A stretch of 64,000 bases of DNA. It comes from Nocardia cyriacigeorgica (GTDB lineage: Bacteria > Actinomycetota > Actinomycetes > Mycobacteriales > Mycobacteriaceae). The notes beneath the pieces are model-generated. The model made no database searches and was not told the origin of the DNA. It saw only the letters and a list, made by a program, of their open reading frames with translations. Of this stretch, positions 58,723 through 64,000 are shown one piece after another (position 1 is the stretch's first letter; each line of letters opens with the position of its first letter). The stretch lies in contig NZ_JARWNX010000019.1 of assembly GCF_029868385.1 (NCBI RefSeq), positions 1 to 64,000 of the forward strand, given 5' to 3'. The translations under genes and the position numbers were made by a program.

Positions 58723-59144
58723 AACAATCCCAATCCCTCTCGGACGCGCTCGACGTCCTCCGCGGTTCCCATGAGTTCGAAGCGATACAGGTACGGCACC
58801 CCGCATTTACGCGAGATCACCTCGCCCGCATAGCAGAAGGTCTCGCCGAAGTTCGTGTTACCGGCCGCGACCACCCCGCGCAGCAGGGCGCGGTTGTGCG
58901 GATCGTTGAGGAACTTGGCGACCTGCCGCGGTACGAAGTCCTTATCGGACCGGCTCCCCCCGAGGACGTGCCGACCGCCCCCGTAGGTGGGGACGATCAG
59001 CACGTAGGGTTCGTCGACGCGCAGCGAATCGGCGGTGTGCAGTGGTATGCGAGTCGCCGGGAGGCCCAGCTTCTCGACGAAACGATGTGTGTTCTGCGAT
59101 GCGCTGGAGAAGTAGACCAGCGCGTTGTCCGGTGATTCGGACAT
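58677..59144 (-). CDS. nrdI: NrdI flavodoxin-like activator
   Basis: 155 residues starting at ATG 59144 after GGGAGG. Flavodoxin-like blocks are [19 protein letters not shown], which forms the FMN phosphate loop, [11 protein letters not shown] and [15 protein letters not shown]. NrdI supplies oxidant for assembling the Mn2-tyrosyl cofactor in NrdF. It is the middle gene of nrdH-nrdI-nrdE, with a gap of 40 bp to nrdH. Confidence 0.95.
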   Translation of the reverse strand: MSESPDNALVYFSSASQNTHRFVEKLGLPATRIPLHTADSLRVDEPYVLIVPTYGGGRHVLGGSRSDKDFVPRQVAKFLNDPHNRALLRGVVAAGNTNFGETFCYAGEVISRKCGVPYLYRFELMGTAEDVERVREGLGLFWQQQRQHRPVRRPA

Positions 59145-59184
59145 GGCCACCTCCCTCTGACATCGGAAGGCCGGATACGTCTGT

Positions 59185-59415
59185 TCAGGCCGCGACGGCC
59201 AGCGACTTGATGCGGTCGGGCCGGAAACCGGACCAGTGCACATCGCCCGCGACGACGACGGGGGCCTGCAAGTAGCCCAGCGCCATGACGTAGTCACGCG
59301 CCTCGGCGTTCTCGGAGATGTCGATGATCTCGTAGTCCACCCCGACCTTGTCGAGGGCCTTGTAGGTGGCGTTGCACTGGACGCAAGCGGGCTTGGTGTA
59401 CACGGTGATGGTCAT
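59185..59415 (-). CDS. nrdH: Glutaredoxin-like NrdH-redoxin
   Basis: 76 residues beginning [21 protein letters not shown] with the CxxC active site (Cys-Val-Gln-Cys) and the NrdH-typical WSGFRPDRI near the end. It re-reduces NrdE, itself being reduced by thioredoxin reductase. It is the first gene of the nrdHIE operon, downstream of paired NrdR-like boxes. Confidence 0.96.
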   Translation of the reverse strand: MTITVYTKPACVQCNATYKALDKVGVDYEIIDISENAEARDYVMALGYLQAPVVVAGDVHWSGFRPDRIKSLAVAA

Positions 59416-59593
59416 TGATGATGTCCCTCTCTCCTATGCCTGATCCACAGCCGGTGATCCGTATGCAGTGCATGTGACAGCAAGATCCGATGTTGCTGCG
59501 CAAACTCTTGGATCTGGCCCGAAATCCCCTGCTCGGGCCGGTCCGCACTGGGTCGGGCGAGGTGTTCGTGCATGCCCTGCTCCAGTACCGAAG

Positions 59594-59609
59594 ACACTAC
59601 ACCTAGTGG
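59594..59609. promoter_or_regulatory. NrdR-box-like site 1 upstream of nrdHIE
   Basis: ACACTACACCTAGTGG fits ACAC-w-A-N4-T-w-GTGT except at the last bases. It lies about 180 bp upstream of nrdH. Confidence 0.72.
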
Positions 59610-59625
59610 CCGACACTTTGGAACA

Positions 59626-59641
59626 ACACGACATGTTGCGA
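59626..59641. promoter_or_regulatory. NrdR-box-like site 2 upstream of nrdHIE
   Basis: ACACGACATGTTGCGA matches the ACAC half and the T-T-G part of the consensus. Its centre is exactly 32 bp from site 1, the same spacing as in front of nrdF2. Confidence 0.65.
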
Positions 59642-59852
59642 GTCACAAGAGTGAAATTCCGCTGCCGTAAGTCCCTGGACACTCGATTCGCAAGCCGACA
59701 CGACAGTGGCGCAGATCACGATTCGGCGGCTCGGCGCTTCCTCAGCAAACCCTTGCATCACGCCGGTCACAGACGCCTCGAGCGCCTCCTGCGCCTATCG
59801 AGCCCCAGTGCCACCATGGCGCGGCGGGTCCGGCCCAGCGGCCGGAAACAGC

Positions 59853-59889
59853 GGTGCCGCCCTCGTCCGGAGAGGACGAGGGCGGCACC
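59853..59889 (-). terminator. Strong terminator of the FMN reductase gene
   Basis: A perfect 16-bp stem (GGTGCCGCCCTCGTCC / GGACGAGGGCGGCACC) with a 5-nt loop starts 17 nt after the reductase stop on the minus strand. Confidence 0.88.
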
Positions 59890-59906
59890 GGGAGGCAGTC
59901 GCACGA

Positions 59907-60476
59907 TCAGGCCGATACGAGCTCCGCACGCGCGGAGCCGACCAGCTCGGCGATCGTGGCGCCCAGCTCGATCAGCGCCTCGGCGTCCTCGCGCGGATGC
60001 GCCGCGCCGAACCGCTCACCGATCGCGCCGAAATGCAGATGCGCCGTCTCGACCACCCGGCCACCGGCGATACCCACCGACTTGACCGCGTCGCCGTGTG
60101 CCCAGCGCGCCGCGTTCGGGCTGATCGACGCGCTGACCACCGCGACCGGCTCACCCTTGATGACACCCGCGCCGTACGGACGCGACAGCCAGTCGATGGC
60201 GTTCTTCAGCACGGCGGGCAGGGTGCCGTTGTATTCGGGAGTCACCAGCAGCAGCGCGTCGGCCTCGGCCGCGGCGGCACGCAACCGCTGGGCCGCGGCG
60301 GGCACCGAACCCTCGACGTCGATGTCCTCGTTGTAGAAGGGAATGTCGCCGAGCCCCTGATAGATCGTGATGTCGACATCGTCGGGTGCGATCTGCACCG
60401 CAGCCTCGGCGAGCTGACGGTTGATCGAACCTGCGCGAAGGCTCCCCACGAGGGCGAGGATGCGGATCTGGCTCAT
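59907..60476 (-). CDS. NADPH-dependent FMN reductase family protein (Rv3054c-like)
   Basis: The 189-residue flavodoxin-like protein contains LALVGSLRAGSINRQLAEAA (phosphate loop), LLVTPEYNGTLPAVLKNAIDWLSRP (the TPEYN flavin-contact motif) and VAVVSAS, characteristic of NADPH-dependent FMN reductases/azoreductases. It is divergent from a TetR gene and may be regulated by it. The position equals Rv3054c beside Rv3055. The start is ATG 60476. Confidence 0.93.
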   Translation of the reverse strand: MSQIRILALVGSLRAGSINRQLAEAAVQIAPDDVDITIYQGLGDIPFYNEDIDVEGSVPAAAQRLRAAAAEADALLLVTPEYNGTLPAVLKNAIDWLSRPYGAGVIKGEPVAVVSASISPNAARWAHGDAVKSVGIAGGRVVETAHLHFGAIGERFGAAHPREDAEALIELGATIAELVGSARAELVSA

Positions 60477-60530
60477 GATTTCTCCTGGTCTACTGGATAC
60501 GACTGCCGATGTAAGCTATCGGGTAATAAC

Positions 60531-60560
60531 CGGACCGCGGTCCGAATCATTCCGATCGGA
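60531..60560. promoter_or_regulatory. Two palindromes between FMN reductase and TetR genes
   Basis: CGGACCGCGGTCCG (60531-60544) is a perfect 14-bp palindrome, and TCCGATCGGA (60551-60560) is a perfect 10-bp palindrome 6 bp further on. They lie 55-84 bp upstream of the FMN reductase start and 15-45 bp upstream of the TetR GTG start, a typical place for a TetR operator controlling a divergent pair. Confidence 0.65.
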
Positions 60561-60575
60561 GTAGGCGAGCCCCCC

Positions 60576-61259
60576 GTGAGCTACAACACCCCTATGACCG
60601 ACCCCGTCGTCCCCGGCCACGTCGGCGAGGCCAGACCGCTGCTGACCATCGGCGCGCCGCTGCCGGGTACCGCGGTACCCACCGAACGCGCCGACGCCGC
60701 GCGCAACCGTCAACTGCTGCTGGACGCGGCCCAGCAGTTGGTGCGCGAGCACGGCGTGGACAGCCTGACCATGGACGCGTTGGCCAAACGCGCCGGTGTC
60801 GGCAAGGGAACGGTCTTTCGCCGCTTCGGCAACCGGACCGGGCTCATGCTGGCGCTGCTCGACCATTCCGAACGCAAGTTCCAGGAGGCGTTCATGTTCG
60901 GGCCGCCACCGCTGGGTCCCGGCGCGCCGCCGACCGAGCGACTGGTGGCGTTCGGCCGGGCCCGGCTGCTCGATATCGAGGTCGAGGGTGAGCTGTACCG
61001 GGCCGCCGAGATGGGTCCGGCCGACGAGCGCTACGGCGGACTGCCCTACAACCTGCTCAAGACCCACGTGTCGATGTTGTTGCGCGAAGCCGCGACACCG
61101 GACGATATCCCGCTGCTGGCCGATGCGCTGCTCGCCGCGTTGAGCGCGACGCTGGTACTGCATCAGATCCGCGCCCTCGGCTACACCAGAGACCAGATCG
61201 GCGACCATTGGGAAGGGCTCGTTCGGCGTGTGGCGGGACCACCGACGCCAGTAGAGTGA
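60576..61259 (+). CDS. TetR-family transcriptional regulator (Rv3055-like)
   Basis: The DNA-binding part NRQLLLDAAQQLVREHGVDSLTMDALAKRAGVGKGTVFRRFGNRTGLMLALLDH is a textbook TetR domain, followed by a ligand-binding helical region. Start GTG 60576 gives 227 residues; ATG 60594 (MTDPVVPGH) is an alternative. It is divergent from the FMN reductase, with palindromes between, so control of the reductase and itself is likely. The inducer is unknown. Confidence 0.93.
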   Translation: MSYNTPMTDPVVPGHVGEARPLLTIGAPLPGTAVPTERADAARNRQLLLDAAQQLVREHGVDSLTMDALAKRAGVGKGTVFRRFGNRTGLMLALLDHSERKFQEAFMFGPPPLGPGAPPTERLVAFGRARLLDIEVEGELYRAAEMGPADERYGGLPYNLLKTHVSMLLREAATPDDIPLLADALLAALSATLVLHQIRALGYTRDQIGDHWEGLVRRVAGPPTPVE

Positions 61260-61265
61260 GCGGCT

Positions 61266-62090
61266 ATGGGGAACCTGCGTGCACAGATCATCGCCGAACT
61301 CGGCGTCCTGCCATCCATCGAGCCGAAAACCGAGGTCCGGCGCCGGATCGAGTTCCTCAAGGACTATCTGCGCGCCTCCCACACCACGGGCTACGTCCTC
61401 GGCATCAGTGGCGGCCAGGACAGCGCCCTTGCCGGGCGGCTGTGCCAGCTGGCGGCCGAGGAACTGCGCGCCGAAGGGGTCGAGGCCACCTTCCTCGCGG
61501 TACGGCTGCCCTACGGCGTCCAGGCCGATGAGGCCGATGCACGCGTGGCGATGACCTTCGTCGCACCGGACCGGTCGGTGGTGGTCAATGTCCGGCCCGG
61601 CGCCAATGCCGTCGCGGCCGAGGTGGCCTCGGGTCTGAAGACCGATAAGCTGCGCGATTTCGTCCGCGGCAACATCAAGGCCCGCGAACGGATGGTGATC
61701 CAGTACGCCATCGCCGGACAGGAGAACCTGCTGGTGGTCGGCACCGACCACGCCGCGGAGGCGGTCACCGGATTCTTCACCAAGTTCGGCGACGGCGGCG
61801 TCGACCTGACCCCGCTCACCGGCCTCACCAAACGTCAGGGCGCGGCCCTGCTCCAGGAACTCGGCGCCCCCGCCTCCATCTGGTCGAAGGTCCCGACGGC
61901 CGATCTGGAAGACGATCGCCCCGCGCTGCCCGATGAGGAAGCACTCGGCCTGCGCTACAGCGAGATCGACGACTACCTCGAGGGCAAGGAGGTCACCGCG
62001 GAGGTGGCCGAGCGCGTCGAAGAGATCTTCACCAGGACCCGCCACAAGCGCACCGTTCCGGTCACCCCGCTCGACGACTGGTGGCGCTGA
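61266..62090 (+). CDS. nadE: Ammonia-dependent NAD+ synthetase
   Basis: The 274-residue protein has the ATP-PPase loop [63 protein letters not shown] and DWWR at the C-terminus, as in the E. coli type NadE. It lacks the glutaminase domain of the long type, so it should use ammonia. It adenylates and amidates nicotinate adenine dinucleotide in the final step of NAD synthesis. It lies 6 bp after the TetR gene. Confidence 0.95.
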   Translation: MGNLRAQIIAELGVLPSIEPKTEVRRRIEFLKDYLRASHTTGYVLGISGGQDSALAGRLCQLAAEELRAEGVEATFLAVRLPYGVQADEADARVAMTFVAPDRSVVVNVRPGANAVAAEVASGLKTDKLRDFVRGNIKARERMVIQYAIAGQENLLVVGTDHAAEAVTGFFTKFGDGGVDLTPLTGLTKRQGAALLQELGAPASIWSKVPTADLEDDRPALPDEEALGLRYSEIDDYLEGKEVTAEVAERVEEIFTRTRHKRTVPVTPLDDWWR

Positions 62091-62225
62091 GCGCACCGCG
62101 CGGTAACGAGCCGGGCCCTGGATCCAACCGCCCGAGTGCCGGAGCGCCGCGAGACCAGCGGACGCGGCGGCCGCTGGGCCGCGCGGGCAGTCGCTGATCC
62201 CGCGGACGCCGGGTAGCCGCGGACG

Positions 62226-63494
62226 CTAGGACGACGAGGTCGGGCTCCCTCGCATGTCCCCGGCATCGGCCGCGATCACCTCGTCCAGCCGACGTCGCAG
62301 GTATCGAGCGGCCGGATCGTTGCCGATCGAGGCCAGCGCGCGGCGATAGTGTTCGGCCGCTTCCCGATAGCGTCGCGCCCGGCGCAGCAGCTCGGCGCGG
62401 GTGGCGGGAACCAGATGGCTGTGCGTCAGCCGCGGGTGATCGGCGATCTCGTCCAGGGCGTCGAGCCCGGCCTGCGGCCCGTCACGGAAACCGACGGCAA
62501 CCGCGCGGTTGACCAGCACGGCGGGCGTCGGGGCGCAGCGGCTCAGCTCGTCGTAGGCGGCGACGATCGCGGTCCAATCGGTCTGTTCCCAGCTCGGTGC
62601 GACAACATGCGCGGCAGCGATCCTGGCCTGCGCGAGATACTTTCCGCCGCCACCGTCCTCGGCGGCCGTGACCAGGCAGGACAGTCCGGCTCGGATACGC
62701 GCCCGATTCCAGCCGCGGCGATCCTGCTCCTCGAGCGGTACGAGTTCGCCCTCGGCGGTACGACGTTGGGCGCGGCGGCTGTCGGTGAGCAACATCAACG
62801 CCAGCAGCGCCCGCGCCTGCGGTTCATCGGGCAGCAGTGCACACAGCAGGGTGCCGAGCCGAATCGCCTCATCGCACAGCTCATCGCGCACGGCCTCGGG
62901 TCCCGAGGTCGCGAAATATCCCTCGGTGAACACCAGATAGATGCAGGCCAACACCGCCGGCGTGCGTTCGGCCAGCAGCGCGGCGGGCGGGACCCGCAGC
63001 GGTATGCCCGCCTCGTGGATTCGTGCCTTGGCGCGGCTGAGTCGCTGCGCCACCGTCGGTTCCGGTTGCAGGAAGGCCCGCGCGATCTCGGCCGTGCGCA
63101 GTCCGCACACCAGTCGTAGCGTCAGCGCGACCCGGGATTCGGGCGCCAGCGCGGGATGGCAGCAGGTGAAGATCATCCGCAGTTGATCGTCGGCGATCGT
63201 CGACACGTCCGGCTCCTGGTTATCGGGTGCGAGCTGGGCGGCGGCGTATTCCTTTGCTTCCCGCGAGGATTCCCGACGGAGACGGTCGAGGGCACGATGC
63301 CGGGCGGCGGTGGTGATCCAGGCGCCCGGATTGGCGGGCATACCGCGCTGGGGCCAGGTGCGCATCGCATCGGCGAACGCCTCCTGCACCGCGTCCTCGG
63401 CCAGACCGATATCGCCGGTGAGCCGCGCCAGCGTGGCGACCGCCCGGCCGAACTCGGCGCGGTAGATGCCGTCGAATTCGACCGGATCGGTCAT
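62226..63494 (-). CDS. ECF42-type RNA polymerase sigma factor with C-terminal TPR-like extension
   Basis: 422 residues. Sigma-2 region: YRAEFGRAVATLARLTGDIGLAEDAVQEAFADAM. Sigma-4 region: RVALTLRLVCGLRTAEIARAFLQPEPTVAQRLSRAKARI. After it comes the long C-terminal domain of ECF42 proteins (LYLVFTEGYFATSG-like segment, MLLTDSRRAQR, AEHYRRAL). In this group the C-terminal domain replaces an anti-sigma factor. The gene is 10 bp downstream of a DGPF/YCII gene, the conserved partner. No stimulus can be read from sequence. Confidence 0.93.
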   Translation of the reverse strand: MTDPVEFDGIYRAEFGRAVATLARLTGDIGLAEDAVQEAFADAMRTWPQRGMPANPGAWITTAARHRALDRLRRESSREAKEYAAAQLAPDNQEPDVSTIADDQLRMIFTCCHPALAPESRVALTLRLVCGLRTAEIARAFLQPEPTVAQRLSRAKARIHEAGIPLRVPPAALLAERTPAVLACIYLVFTEGYFATSGPEAVRDELCDEAIRLGTLLCALLPDEPQARALLALMLLTDSRRAQRRTAEGELVPLEEQDRRGWNRARIRAGLSCLVTAAEDGGGGKYLAQARIAAAHVVAPSWEQTDWTAIVAAYDELSRCAPTPAVLVNRAVAVGFRDGPQAGLDALDEIADHPRLTHSHLVPATRAELLRRARRYREAAEHYRRALASIGNDPAARYLRRRLDEVIAADAGDMRGSPTSSS

Positions 63495-63504
63495 GGAGAC
63501 ACCG

Positions 63505-64000
63505 CTATTCGCCGAGGTCGACGATCTGGCGCAATTCGGTGCGGCCCTTGGCGCCCATCGGAATCAGGGCCGCGATCTCCGTCGCGGCCTGCCGATCGGG
63601 TGCCGCGAACAGGTAGAGGCCGTCCACCACCTCGGCCGTTTCGGCGAACGGACCGTCGGTGATGGCCAGTTCGCCTTCGCGCGTGCGCACTGTTGTGGCC
63701 GTCGATGGCGGACGCAGCGCGCCGCCGCCGCGGATCACCGCGCCGACCCGGTCGGCGAACCGCTGATGCTCGACGACCATGACGTCCCATTCGGAAGTGT
63801 CCGGCTCGACCACCGCATCGGCGCGATTCCACAGCAGCGCCATCCACCAGTCGGCGGCCGGTGTGTCGTGCGGCATCCACTGCACCAGTGGACGGAGTTC
63901 GATCGCGCCCGATTCCACCGCTGGCAGTTGCCTGGCGAGCTGGATGGCCTCGTCCAGATCGGTGACGTCGAAGACGTAGAACCCGCCGACCACCTCGGCG
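63505..64000 (-). CDS. DGPF/YCII-domain protein, 5' partial
   Basis: The frame is open to the window edge, so the start lies beyond base 64000. The visible part starts within the tail of one YCII domain (GGFYVFDVTDLDEAIQLARQLPAVESGAIELRPLVQW) and continues with a second domain (WDVMVVEHQRFADRVGAVIR, EGELAITDGPFAETAEVVDGLYLFAAPD) that carries the DGPF motif. This tandem form is the usual companion of ECF42 sigma factors and is likely co-transcribed with it. Confidence 0.9.
   Translation of the reverse strand, partial: AEVVGGFYVFDVTDLDEAIQLARQLPAVESGAIELRPLVQWMPHDTPAADWWMALLWNRADAVVEPDTSEWDVMVVEHQRFADRVGAVIRGGGALRPPSTATTVRTREGELAITDGPFAETAEVVDGLYLFAAPDRQAATEIAALIPMGAKGRTELRQIVDLGE

Larger units (their letters stand above)
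59416..59852. other. Upstream region of nrdHIE
   Basis: This gap holds the nrdHIE promoter. Apart from the two NrdR-like boxes at 59594-59609 and 59626-59641, and a terminator just beyond, I recognised no gene; open frames on the plus strand lack similarity to any family. Confidence 0.5.

Overview
The window is high-GC actinobacterial DNA with dense genes, many GTG/TTG starts and ATGA-type stop/start overlaps. Gene content and order point to Nocardia or a close mycolic-acid relative. From memory, the backbone follows the Mycobacterium tuberculosis Rv3026c-Rv3055 order: acyltransferase pair, etfA-etfB, the methylglucose-lipopolysaccharide-type trio (methyltransferase, GH57, GT4), a beta-propeller lipoprotein, a hexapeptide acyltransferase, a THUMP-like protein, a methyltransferase, an enoyl-CoA hydratase, a NUDIX hydrolase, an ABC ATPase, serB2, ctaD, fecB, nrdF2, nrdE-I-H, an FMN reductase and a TetR regulator. 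Accessory blocks interrupt this backbone.

Layout. 0-4.5 kb: an accessory end with a 17-copy 8-bp tandem repeat inside a partial glycosyltransferase-like gene, a convergent STAND/NB-ARC-TPR NTPase and a His-rich secreted protein. 4.6-6.6 kb: an ornithine-lipid-type acyltransferase pair. 6.7-10.8 kb: ndh, a LysR regulator, an APH-like kinase and a Uma2 endonuclease. 10.8-28.2 kb: the conserved backbone, including flavoprotein electron transfer, polysaccharide synthesis, serine synthesis and the terminal oxidase. 28.6-46.6 kb: fecB, then a secondary-metabolite island with a truncated adenylation-domain protein, a 4385-residue trimodular NRPS (C-A-T-E / C-A-T / C-A-T-E-TE), a three-gene ABC-2 exporter and a glycine-zipper membrane protein. 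46.7-59.7 kb: the class Ib ribonucleotide reductase genes, split into nrdF2 (plus strand) and nrdHIE (minus strand), each preceded by a pair of NrdR-box-like sites 32 bp apart. The split contains two duplicated lipoproteins, mgtE, and an EACC1 plus caspase-FtsK(x4) conflict module. 59.8-64 kb: FMN reductase/TetR divergent pair, nadE, and an ECF42-type sigma factor with its DGPF/YCII partner, which runs off the window edge.

The most unusual items are: (i) the EACC1/caspase gene pair, in which one polypeptide joins a C14 caspase-like protease to four FtsK/EccC-type ATPase domains; (ii) the NRPS island, whose modules 2 and 3 read out the same specificity code and which carries a domesticated fragment of an adenylation domain; (iii) the in-frame 8-bp repeat tract, which could switch a gene by slippage while encoding the same octapeptide in every frame; (iv) overlapping palindromes that place the fecB start codon at a dyad centre; and (v) the paired NrdR-like boxes. 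No tRNA, rRNA, CRISPR array or insertion sequence was recognised.
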